A DNA stretch of 64,000 nt from Stackebrandtia albiflava (GTDB lineage Bacteria > Actinomycetota > Actinomycetes > Mycobacteriales > Micromonosporaceae): assembly GCF_007994225.1 (NCBI RefSeq), contig NZ_VLLL01000005.1:872359-936358 (forward strand). The letters run 5' to 3'. The translations under genes and the position numbers were made by a program. Shown one piece after another: positions 26,347 to 33,913 of the stretch. Positions within the stretch are counted from its first letter, which is position 1. The number at the start of each line of letters is the position of its first letter. The notes under the pieces are model-generated. The model saw only the letters and a program-made list of their open reading frames with translations. It was not told where the DNA came from and ran no database searches.

Positions 26347-27261
26347 ATGTCGATGGCTCCGATGCCCGCGGTGACCGAGGAACCGGTGACCCGGGAAGAG
26401 AAACCCAGGGCCGCCAAGTCCGCCGGTGATGAGGGCGGCAAGGTACTCAACGCCTTCTCCCACGGCTTCCTCGTGCTGTGGGCGGCGATGGTGATCCTGC
26501 CGGTGGTGTGGATCATCGTCAACTCCTTCCGCCCCTCCGGTGAGATCAAGTCCGACCCGTTCGGCCTGCCGAGTGAGCTGAAGTGGTCGAACTTCTCCGG
26601 TGCGTGGGTGGAGGCCAACCTCGGCCAGTACTTCGTGAACACCGTCGTCGTGCTTCTCATGTCGGTGACGGGCACCATGCTGCTGGGCGCGATGGCCGCC
26701 TACGTGTTGGCGCGTTACACCTTCTTCGGCAACCGGGCGATCTTCCTCGGGTTCGTCGCGGGCATGATGTTCCCGGTGTTCCTGGCGCTGTTCCCGCTGT
26801 ACAAGACGATGGACAACGTCGGACTCAAGGACACCCACTTCGGGTTGGCGCTGGTGTATATCGCGTACTCGATGCCGTTCACGGTGTTCTTCCTGACGGC
26901 GTTCTTCCGCTCGTTGCCGACCGGTGTCGCCGAGGCCGCCATGATCGACGGAGCCGGACACTACCGGCTGTTCTTCCGGGTCATGTTGCCGATGGCCAAG
27001 CCCGGCCTGATCTCCATCACCATCTTCAACGTGATCGGGCAGTGGAACCAGTTCATCCTCCCGTTGGTGCTGATGGGCCGGAATCCGGACGGCCAGGTGC
27101 TGTCGGTGGGTCTGTCGGAGCTGGTCTCGGAGGCCGGCAAACAGGTCGACACCGGTGTGTTGTTCGCGGGTATGGCGCTGGCGATGCTGCCGGTGCTGAT
27201 CGCGTACATCCTGTTCCAGCGTCAGATCCAGGCGGGTATGACCGCGGGGGCGTTGAAGTAA
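26347..27261 (+). CDS. ngcG: GlcNAc/chitobiose ABC permease NgcG
   Basis: A 304-residue CUT1-type permease pairing with NgcF. After a variable cytoplasmic start, the membrane part begins near residue 38 (FSHGFLVLWAAMVILPVVWI). The loop contacting the ATPase is GVAEAAMIDGAGHYRLFFRV. AGGAGG precedes ATG 26347, which is nine bases from the ngcF stop. A terminator follows. Confidence 0.9.
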   Translation: MSMAPMPAVTEEPVTREEKPRAAKSAGDEGGKVLNAFSHGFLVLWAAMVILPVVWIIVNSFRPSGEIKSDPFGLPSELKWSNFSGAWVEANLGQYFVNTVVVLLMSVTGTMLLGAMAAYVLARYTFFGNRAIFLGFVAGMMFPVFLALFPLYKTMDNVGLKDTHFGLALVYIAYSMPFTVFFLTAFFRSLPTGVAEAAMIDGAGHYRLFFRVMLPMAKPGLISITIFNVIGQWNQFILPLVLMGRNPDGQVLSVGLSELVSEAGKQVDTGVLFAGMALAMLPVLIAYILFQRQIQAGMTAGALK

Positions 27262-27278
27262 CGTCCTCGTCCCGAAAC

Positions 27279-27319
27279 AGGCACCTGTCCCGTACCCGCC
27301 GGTACCGGGGTAGGTGCCT
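27279..27319 (+). terminator. Terminator after ngcG
   Basis: AGGCACCT (27279-27286) pairs with AGGTGCCT (27312-27319); an inner CCCGTACC/GGTACCGGG pairing extends the stem. It is followed by TTTT. It closes the ngcEFG transcript before the second binding-protein gene. Confidence 0.75.
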
Positions 27320-27383
27320 TTTCGCTCGGCGGCCGCGTATATCAAGATAGATCCACCCCCAACGCCGATGGAGCATTCTCGCC

Positions 27384-28790
27384 ATGACTTACACCCCTTC
27401 CGCCGCCATGCGGCGGATGCGCCGCAGGACCCTGATGAAGGCCGGCGCGCTCGCCGGCCTGGGTGCGGGTGCCTCGACGTTCCTCGCCGCCTGTGGGGGC
27501 GCCGAGGCCGCCGAGGAGAACCGGTACCTGCGTGGTCCGGTGGAGTTGGACTACGGGAACCCGGACAACCCGTTCGGAGTGAACGGCGACGTTCCGCTGG
27601 ACGTGACGATCTTCAAGGGCGGCTACTCCGACGAGTACGCGACCAAGGGCCACCAGGTGATCTACGGGAACAAGTACCCGTACGCGGAGATCATCCACGT
27701 CGGCACCGAGCAGATCAGCGAGGTCGTGAAGCCGCGGTTCCGCAGCTACAACCCGCCGGACGTGCTGATGAACGCCGGCGGCGAACGCATGGAGATGGAC
27801 CAGCTCGTCAACGACGGCCAGTTGACCGACCTGCGGGTGCTGCTCGACGCCCCCAGCATCGACGACCCGGCGAAGACGGTCGCCGAGACGCTGCGTGACG
27901 GCGTCGTGGAGGCGGGCCGGTTGGGCACCGGCGACGAGGTGTGGGGACTGCCGTACGACTTCGCCGGATACGGTCTGTGGTACTCGCAGCGGCTCTTCGA
28001 CGAGTACGGATGGCAGGTGCCGCAGACCTGGTTCGAGTTCATGACCGTGTGCGAGCAGATCAAGGCCGACGGCGTCGCGCCCTTCACCTACCAGGGCAGG
28101 TTCCCGTACTACATGATGGACCCGATCGTGACCCTGGCGGTCAAGCACGGCGGTCGTGGCGTCATGGAGGGCTTCGACGAGGACTGGGGTCCCGACGCCT
28201 GGGACCACGACTCGGTCCGGCTGGCCGCCGAGGCGTGGGAGGAGTTCATCGGCAAGGGATTCCTGCTGGAGGGCACCGTATCCATGTCCCACCTGGAGGC
28301 GCAGGACGCCTGGATCGCCGGGGACGCCGCCTTCCTGCCGTGCGGTAGCTGGCTGGAGAACGAGGAGAAGAACGACCTCCCGGGCGACTACCAGATGAAG
28401 TTCCTGCCGATCCCGCCGCTGGACGGCAGCGCGGAGCCGGAACTGGTGCAGGGCACCCCGGGTGAGCACTTCGTGGTGCCCCGGTACGCCAACAACCCGG
28501 CCGGCGGCCTGGAGTACCTGCGGATCATGCTCTCCGAGGCCGGTACGACCGCCTGGGTCAACAACACCTCGTCCCTGAACGTGGTGTCCGGTGCCACCGT
28601 CGAGACCGACCGCTCCGGGGTCCAGTCGTTGGCGCCGTTCCTGGCCGACGACGCGAACCTCTACCAGAACACCATCGAGGTCGAACACGGCACCTTCGTC
28701 CAGGAGGTGCTGTTCCCACAGATCACCGCGTTGATGCGGGGTGACGCGAGCGCGAGCGACTTCATCCGCGCGGTGAAGGCCCAGTTGTGA
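27384..28790 (+). CDS. Second NgcE-type solute-binding lipoprotein
   Basis: A 468-residue paralogue of the NgcE encoded upstream. It shares the layout of Arg-rich start (MRRMRRRTLMKAG), lipobox LAAC, NPFGVNGDVPLDVTIFKGGY and FLPCGSWLENE. It is separated from ngcG by a terminator, so it has its own promoter within 27320-27383. It has no permeases of its own and probably feeds NgcFG with a related sugar. Binding-site differences from NgcE cannot be judged by eye. Confidence 0.87.
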   Translation: MTYTPSAAMRRMRRRTLMKAGALAGLGAGASTFLAACGGAEAAEENRYLRGPVELDYGNPDNPFGVNGDVPLDVTIFKGGYSDEYATKGHQVIYGNKYPYAEIIHVGTEQISEVVKPRFRSYNPPDVLMNAGGERMEMDQLVNDGQLTDLRVLLDAPSIDDPAKTVAETLRDGVVEAGRLGTGDEVWGLPYDFAGYGLWYSQRLFDEYGWQVPQTWFEFMTVCEQIKADGVAPFTYQGRFPYYMMDPIVTLAVKHGGRGVMEGFDEDWGPDAWDHDSVRLAAEAWEEFIGKGFLLEGTVSMSHLEAQDAWIAGDAAFLPCGSWLENEEKNDLPGDYQMKFLPIPPLDGSAEPELVQGTPGEHFVVPRYANNPAGGLEYLRIMLSEAGTTAWVNNTSSLNVVSGATVETDRSGVQSLAPFLADDANLYQNTIEVEHGTFVQEVLFPQITALMRGDASASDFIRAVKAQL

Positions 28791-28792
28791 CG

Positions 28793-28836
28793 GTGACCGT
28801 CGTACCACGTCCGCACGGACACGGTACGACGGTCAC
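28793..28836. terminator. Bidirectional terminator
   Basis: GTGACCGTCGTACC (28793-28806) pairs with GGTACGACGGTCAC (28823-28836); an inner GTCCG/CGGAC stem lies between. It serves the second ngcE gene and the convergent C45-family gene. Confidence 0.85.
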
Positions 28837-28850
28837 ACTCTCCGACCGGT

Positions 28851-29966
28851 TCAGGCGTCGAGCCGCGCGGTCACCTCGGCGAGGGTGACGGTGGTGAACT
28901 CCGACTCGCACGGCGGTCCCTCGGTGTAGTGCATGGCCCCGGAGTCCAGGTCGATCGCGGCGGCGAACGCGGTGTGGGTGCGCAGGTGCGCGGGCCGTTC
29001 CGGGTCGGGATGACGGCACAGGCCGAGGATTCCGCCCTCGTGGTCGCGAAGTGAGGTCGTCACGCGGGCAAGGTCCACCGGCCCCTCGGCGTTCAACAGG
29101 GCGTCCAGGCGGTCGTGACGGTGGTAGGTGGTGATCGGGCGGCTGCGCCAGGTCTCGGTGACACCCAGGACGTCCGGATCGAGGAAGTGGTTGGCGTGGA
29201 CCAGGACCCGGTCGTCCACCGCGGGGATGCGACGCGCCCCCACCGGTGACGACTCCACGTCGACGATCCCCTGGTCGCGACTGCCGATGAGGAAGTTCGC
29301 CGAACAGGACGGCGCGTCCACCGCGGCGTGGCCGAGGGCCTCGGCGAGGCGGCGCGACCCCAGGATGCGCGAGGTGCGCAGGTGGAACGGCATGCCGCCG
29401 CGCTTCCAGTCGTCGGCGTCGCATCCGAGACCGTTGACGCACAGGCCGACGCCCGCCGAGTTCAACCCGATCTTGCACCCGGCGATCCCGGCCTCGGTGT
29501 AGGCGAGCGTGACCAGGTCGCCGTCCCGCCAGGCCAGCAGTCCTCCCTGCACGTCGGGGAACCAGTCCCAGTTCTGGCCGATCCACAGCCGTCCGTCCGC
29601 GGAGCGGTCCCTGGGGATGCCGAAACCGGTGCAGTCGTCGGCGTCGGCGAGGGTGCCGGCGTGGCTCCACGCGCTGTACAGCAGCTCGAACCTGGCGTTC
29701 AGCATGACGATCTCGGACATCGACCGCCCACTGCCTTCGGCTATGCCGGCCATCGTCTCGACGTAGTCGCCGTCCAGCCGGGTGAAGACCTCACGGTAGA
29801 AGTCGACGCGCTCGGCGACCTCGGAGTCGGTGAGTCCGGCGTCGTCGCGCAGCCGGCCCGAGTACAGGGCGACGTTCGCCGCGACACGGTCGGCGAGCGC
29901 GGCCCCGTGGAGGCGGCCGCGGTCGAACGGGGATCCGGAGAGCAGTACGAGGGGTAGTTCAGCCAT
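28851..29966 (-). CDS. C45-family acyltransferase/peptidase-like Ntn hydrolase
   Basis: A 371-residue protein of the isopenicillin-N acyltransferase (MEROPS C45) family, whose members self-cleave to expose a catalytic N-terminal Cys. The predicted nucleophile is Cys112 in ADDCTGFGIPRD, followed by the family pattern LWIGQNWDWFPD and IGLNSAGVGLCVNGLGCD. Downstream NFLIGSRDQGIVDVESSP and VLVHANHFLDP also fit. The family ranges from beta-lactam acyltransferases to ceramidase- and choloylglycine-like enzymes, so the substrate is open. ATG 29966 gives the usual N-terminus; the frame extends to 30059 without conserved residues. Confidence 0.82.
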   Translation of the reverse strand: MAELPLVLLSGSPFDRGRLHGAALADRVAANVALYSGRLRDDAGLTDSEVAERVDFYREVFTRLDGDYVETMAGIAEGSGRSMSEIVMLNARFELLYSAWSHAGTLADADDCTGFGIPRDRSADGRLWIGQNWDWFPDVQGGLLAWRDGDLVTLAYTEAGIAGCKIGLNSAGVGLCVNGLGCDADDWKRGGMPFHLRTSRILGSRRLAEALGHAAVDAPSCSANFLIGSRDQGIVDVESSPVGARRIPAVDDRVLVHANHFLDPDVLGVTETWRSRPITTYHRHDRLDALLNAEGPVDLARVTTSLRDHEGGILGLCRHPDPERPAHLRTHTAFAAAIDLDSGAMHYTEGPPCESEFTTVTLAEVTARLDA

Positions 29967-30151
29967 GCGGCCAGCCTGCCATGCCGGGCCGGGAGAGGCC
30001 AGGGGGTTAGGCCACCGGCGGGGCGCCGGGCGGCGCCGGCCGGGATCCCGACGGTCCACTCCGGACCGGCGGTGTGTGCGTCCCCTCGCCGTGGACCCGG
30101 GAAAGTAGGCTGGGCCCCGATAGTGGGTCGCGCAACCGTTCGGAGGCCGTC

Positions 30152-30841
30152 GTGCTGAGGGAATACGTCGATGGCCTGCCCGGCGGGCGGCGTGACCGGG
30201 TGCGTGCGGTGTTCGGGGCGCTGAGGTGGGCGTCGGCCGCCGTGGCGGTGACGGTGCTGGCGTTCGTCGTCGCCGACCCGGACGGCTTCGGCGTCGTGTA
30301 CGGCGCGGACGGGCCGATGGACTGGCGCCTGGTGGTGGTCGTGGCGGGGGTTCTGGCCGCGGTCGGATGCCACGCCCTCACGGTGCCGCCGGAGCCCCGG
30401 CCGCCGATGCCGCCGCTCGTCGCGACACCGAGGCTCGCCGAGGTCACCGGGCGGAAGACCGTCTCGTTCGCCGAAGGCGACTGCGAGCTGGTGGCGGTGC
30501 GGGTCACGCACCCGGACGGGCCCAGGTCGGCACTGCTGGCCGACCTCCTCACCGGCGAGTCGATCGCTGGTTTCCCCGTGGGTTCACGGTGGAACGTGTA
30601 CTGCTTCGAGGCCGACAACGGCAGGGTGGTCCTCACCGAGGCACATCATGACGTCGTGAGATGCGGGTACCACCTTCACGGCGTGCGGACACCCACCTAC
30701 TGCGAGGCGTTCCAGGGCCGCGCGAGGCCGGGCTCGTACCTGCTGCCCGCCGACCTCGACGGTGCGACGGCGGACGTGATCCCGGTCGTGACCCACCCGT
30801 TCCGCGCCAGGCGGGGTGTGGCCACCACCGGCGCCGAGTAG
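30152..30841 (+). CDS. Hypothetical membrane protein
   Basis: A 229-residue protein I do not recognise. Two membrane helices lie at about residues 25-45 and 60-80, followed by a soluble region of about 145 residues with Cys and His residues (ADNGRVVLTEAHHDVVRCGYH). GTG 30152 has GGAGG five bases upstream. It is divergent from the C45-family gene and convergent with the APH-like kinase gene. No motif suggests an activity. Confidence 0.65.
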   Translation: MLREYVDGLPGGRRDRVRAVFGALRWASAAVAVTVLAFVVADPDGFGVVYGADGPMDWRLVVVVAGVLAAVGCHALTVPPEPRPPMPPLVATPRLAEVTGRKTVSFAEGDCELVAVRVTHPDGPRSALLADLLTGESIAGFPVGSRWNVYCFEADNGRVVLTEAHHDVVRCGYHLHGVRTPTYCEAFQGRARPGSYLLPADLDGATADVIPVVTHPFRARRGVATTGAE

Positions 30842-30876
30842 CCGCCCACGGGGGTCCGGTGCCGGACTCCGCCGGG

Positions 30877-31884
30877 TCACCTGGCGAGGGCGCGCATGAC
30901 CTCGTCGAAGTTGGCGGTCCACCACTTGACCAGGGCGGTCTGACCGGGGAGCAGGTGGTCACACGCCTGGTTGCGGCGCAGGTAGTGCCATTCGATGACC
31001 CAGTTGTCGGCGAGCCTCTCCCACCACAACCGGTGCAGTGCGATCGCTATCTCCTGCGTGCCCAGGTCGAGGATCTCCCGGTACCCGGCGACGAACTCCG
31101 CGGCCCGCACCAGGTCGACGCCGCGTTCGTCGCCGTAGGTGAAGAAGAACGCGGCGGCCCGCACCAACTCCTTGCTGTAGGGGCCGATGCGCATCCGGTC
31201 CCAGTCGAGCACCGCCTGGACCCGGTCGTTGGTGTCGAGCAGGATGTTGTGGGGGTGCAGGTCGCCGTGCAGGTAACCGGCCATCATGACCGGGATGTCC
31301 GGGGGACGACGGTGGGCGAGCTTGGCGAGCATCCCGCGTTTCATCCGCAGGGTCCGTTCGGCGACCGCGTCGAAGGCGCCACCGCCGTGCCGCGACTCCA
31401 CGAGGTCCAGGAGCCGGTCGACCCGCCGCAGCGCGCTGTCCACCGGGATCGACGGCTGGTGATACGGCTGCTGCGGGGTCTGCACCGCCGAACGCAACGT
31501 CAGGTGGATGCTCCCCAGCACCCGGCCCAGGTCACGGCAGCGGGGCAGCGGCAGGGCCAGGCCGGAACGGTGACGACCGTTGAGCCACGGGAAGACGCCG
31601 AACTCCTGACCGTCGAGCAGCAGCGTGTCGGTGTAGCGGCTGCTGGTGACGGGGAGGACCACCGGGACCCGGTTGGCGGCCAGGGCGCGCAGCACCGAGA
31701 ACTGGAACGCCAGCTGTGGTCCGCGCACGTCCAGGAACAACTTCAGCATGAACTCCCCGGCGTCGGCCTCGACGCGCCAACTGCGGTTCATCAACCCGGT
31801 CGGCACCCGCTTGACCGAGTGGATCTCACCCAGCGGCCAGTGCGGAAGCACCACGGCCGGTGGGGGTAGTTGCGTCGTCGCCAC
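30877..31884 (-). CDS. APH/choline-kinase-like phosphotransferase
   Basis: A 335-residue protein kinase-like small-molecule kinase. The catalytic loop is YLHGDLHPHNILLD and the metal-binding aspartate is in AVLDWDRM, the two signatures of the APH family. The N-lobe region HSVKRVPTGLMNRSWRVEAD supplies the nucleotide loop. The substrate may be an aminoglycoside, homoserine, choline or another alcohol; nothing nearby decides this and it should not be called a resistance gene. I chose GTG 31884; GTG 31929 is possible. Confidence 0.8.
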   Translation of the reverse strand: MATTQLPPPAVVLPHWPLGEIHSVKRVPTGLMNRSWRVEADAGEFMLKLFLDVRGPQLAFQFSVLRALAANRVPVVLPVTSSRYTDTLLLDGQEFGVFPWLNGRHRSGLALPLPRCRDLGRVLGSIHLTLRSAVQTPQQPYHQPSIPVDSALRRVDRLLDLVESRHGGGAFDAVAERTLRMKRGMLAKLAHRRPPDIPVMMAGYLHGDLHPHNILLDTNDRVQAVLDWDRMRIGPYSKELVRAAAFFFTYGDERGVDLVRAAEFVAGYREILDLGTQEIAIALHRLWWERLADNWVIEWHYLRRNQACDHLLPGQTALVKWWTANFDEVMRALAR

Positions 31885-32114
31885 GTGAACCAACCTAAAG
31901 CCTGTCCCATCGGGCGGCAACACGGCCACGACACGTCGCCCGACGGTGCGGCGGTCGGGTCGGCGTACGCCCGGGGCCGGAGCCGGACGACGCCTGCGAG
32001 GTGCCGTCGCCGCTGTTCAGCCGCACGAACAGCCTGCCTCGACGTGGCCGCGACGGTGCGTCCGGTCCCGGCTGTTGGCACGAAACCGGGAGACAGCGCG
32101 CCCCCGCGCCACAC

Positions 32115-32120
32115 TAGGGT
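32115..32120 (+). promoter_or_regulatory. Leaderless -10 for the 65-aa membrane protein
   Basis: TAGGGT (TANNNT) ends eight bases before ATG 32129, and no Shine-Dalgarno sequence precedes that ATG, as expected for a leaderless transcript. Confidence 0.45.
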
Positions 32121-32128
32121 GCGACACC

Positions 32129-32326
32129 ATGAGTTACGAGACCCCTCCCCACCTGTCCGGCAGGCCGCATCGGCAACAGATCGACATCTCCGCCGGTACC
32201 GCGTTCAAGGCCGGCTTCTTCGCCTACTTCGGTTTCATGTGCGCCGCGCTCATCGTCGGCGTGGTCGTCGGAGGAGTCATGCTCCTGTTGGGCGCCAGCC
32301 TGTTCGCGGGATTCAGCTCGTTCTGA
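32129..32326 (+). CDS. Small single-span membrane protein (65 aa)
   Basis: MSYETPPHLSGRPHRQQIDI forms a polar N-terminus and residues about 28-62 are hydrophobic (FGFMCAALIVGVVVGGVMLL), so the protein spans the membrane once with almost no tail. I do not recognise a family with certainty; similar short proteins are common in actinomycetes. ATG 32129 follows a -10-like TAGGGT at leaderless spacing. Flanking genes look unrelated. Confidence 0.6.
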   Translation: MSYETPPHLSGRPHRQQIDISAGTAFKAGFFAYFGFMCAALIVGVVVGGVMLLLGASLFAGFSSF

Positions 32327-32607
32327 GCGTCGTTCCACTGACGTGACCCACCGCGGGGCACGGCGGCTTCCGCCCGTCCGGTGTCCCGGGGAGGCCACCG
32401 CGTTGGAGGCCGCCACGCCCGCGGGTCGTGTACGTGCCGTGCGGGGACGACACGGTCGCGGGCCTCGACGCGCACCCGCCACCCGCACGCGGCGATCCGG
32501 TTCCCCGCCGTGGGGGCCGTACGCGCCGCGCGGGTTCGCGGTTTCGGGTTCGTGGCGGTGCCCGATGAACCATGATGCGAGGGAGGCGACTTCCGAGAGG
32601 GGACATC

Positions 32608-32865
32608 ATGGCGCGCTGCGACGTGTGCGGCAACGACTACCGGTTGTCGTTCGAGATCCGGACGACCTCGGGCGACACCCACACCTTCGACTCCTTCGAG
32701 TGCGCGATACACCGGCTCGCGCCGGTGTGCGAGCACTGCGGTTGCAAGATCGTCGGCCACGGCGTCGAGGTCTCCGGCAGGTTCTACTGCTGCGCGCACT
32801 GTGCGCGCCGCGCCGAACCCGACGGCGCCGAGATCAAGGACGCCGCCGGTACCCCGCCGTCCTGA
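32608..32865 (+). CDS. Small zinc-ribbon-like protein (85 aa)
   Basis: Eight cysteines and several histidines are set as CDVCGN, FECAIHR, CEHCGCK and CCAHCAR, an arrangement able to bind one or two zinc ions. There is no membrane segment or signal peptide. I chose ATG 32608 (MARCDVCG), preceded by GAGGGG; the frame is open to 32572. Related uncharacterised proteins occur in actinomycetes; a metallothionein-like or nucleic-acid-binding role is possible but unproven. Confidence 0.7.
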   Translation: MARCDVCGNDYRLSFEIRTTSGDTHTFDSFECAIHRLAPVCEHCGCKIVGHGVEVSGRFYCCAHCARRAEPDGAEIKDAAGTPPS

Positions 32866-32968
32866 GTCGGGCCTGTCGGCGCGGTGATTCTGGCCGGTCG
32901 GTCGTTGGCAGCGCACGGCGACTTCTCCACAATCGGTGACCACCCGATTGAGAGAATGGTGAACATCG

Positions 32969-33871
32969 ATGGATTCGGTGCTGACGACCGTGATGCTGCC
33001 GGTGGCGTTGGGCGTGGTCATGCTCGGCCTCGGCCTGGGCCTCACCGTGGCGGACTTCCGCCGCGTCCTGATCTACCCCAAGGCGGTCCTGGTGGCGTTG
33101 GCCTGCCAGATCGTCGTCCTGCCCCTGGTGTGCTTCGGCATCGTCCTGGCGTTCGACCTGCCCACCCCGCTGGCGGTCGGCATGATGCTGTTGGCGGCGT
33201 CCCCCGGCGGCACCACCGCCAACCTGTACAGCCACCTGTTCGGTGGCAACGTCGCGCTCAACATCTCGCTGACGGCGGTCAACTCGGTGCTCGCGGTGGT
33301 GACGCTTCCGCTGGTGGTGAACCTGTCGCTGGGTTACTTCACGGGTGGCGGCGAGCAGGTGGGCCTGCAGTTCGACAAGGTGCTGCAGGTGTTCGCGATC
33401 GTACTGCTGCCGGTGCTGGGCGGCATGCTCGTGCGGCGGTACCGGCCCGGTTTCGCCGATCGGATGGACCGGCCGGTGCGGGCCTTGTCGGTGGTGGTCC
33501 TGGTCGCCGTCATCGCCGGTGCCGTGATCAGCGACATCGACCACGTCGCCGAATACTTCCTCGCCGTGGGCCTGGCGGCGTTGGCGTTCAACGTGTGCAG
33601 CCTCGCCGTGGGGTACCTGGTTCCCCGGCTGTTCCGCGTCGCACCCGCCGAGGCCGGGGCCGCCGCCTTCGAGATCGGCGTCCACAACGCGACACTGGCG
33701 ATCGCCGTCGCGTTGAGCCCGTCGCTGCTCAACGACGCCGAGATGGCGGTGCCCGCCGCGGTGTACGGGTTGCTGATGTTCTTCACCGCCGCGGCGTTCG
33801 GACTCCTGCTGCGGCGGGTTCGCTCCAGAGAGGCCGGTGAACCGGAGCGGACCGTGACCGAACCGGCGTGA
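32969..33871 (+). CDS. Bile acid:sodium symporter (BASS) family transporter
   Basis: A 300-residue integral membrane protein with nine or ten helices. Landmarks are LPLVCFGIVLAFDLPTPLAV, MLLAASPGGTTANLYSHL, which contains the conserved SPGG crossover, and FEIGVHNATLAIAVALSP, the second crossover region. Bacterial BASS proteins move organic anions (pantothenate, pyruvate-like acids, bile acids) with sodium. The substrate is unknown. It stands alone and shares a terminator with convergent dnaE. Confidence 0.87.
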   Translation: MDSVLTTVMLPVALGVVMLGLGLGLTVADFRRVLIYPKAVLVALACQIVVLPLVCFGIVLAFDLPTPLAVGMMLLAASPGGTTANLYSHLFGGNVALNISLTAVNSVLAVVTLPLVVNLSLGYFTGGGEQVGLQFDKVLQVFAIVLLPVLGGMLVRRYRPGFADRMDRPVRALSVVVLVAVIAGAVISDIDHVAEYFLAVGLAALAFNVCSLAVGYLVPRLFRVAPAEAGAAAFEIGVHNATLAIAVALSPSLLNDAEMAVPAAVYGLLMFFTAAAFGLLLRRVRSREAGEPERTVTEPA

Positions 33872-33873
33872 CG

Positions 33874-33907
33874 ACCGTGGGGGACACCGGAAGGCGTCCC
33901 CCACGGT
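33874..33907. terminator. Bidirectional terminator between the BASS gene and dnaE
   Basis: ACCGTGGGGGAC (33874-33885) pairs exactly with GTCCCCCACGGT (33896-33907) over a ten-base loop, between two convergent genes. Confidence 0.8.
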
Positions 33908-33913
33908 CCGCGC

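Noticed and set aside
30877-31884. Antibiotic-resistance gene
   Set aside because: The APH motifs are shared by many small-molecule kinases; nothing specific to aminoglycosides is seen.
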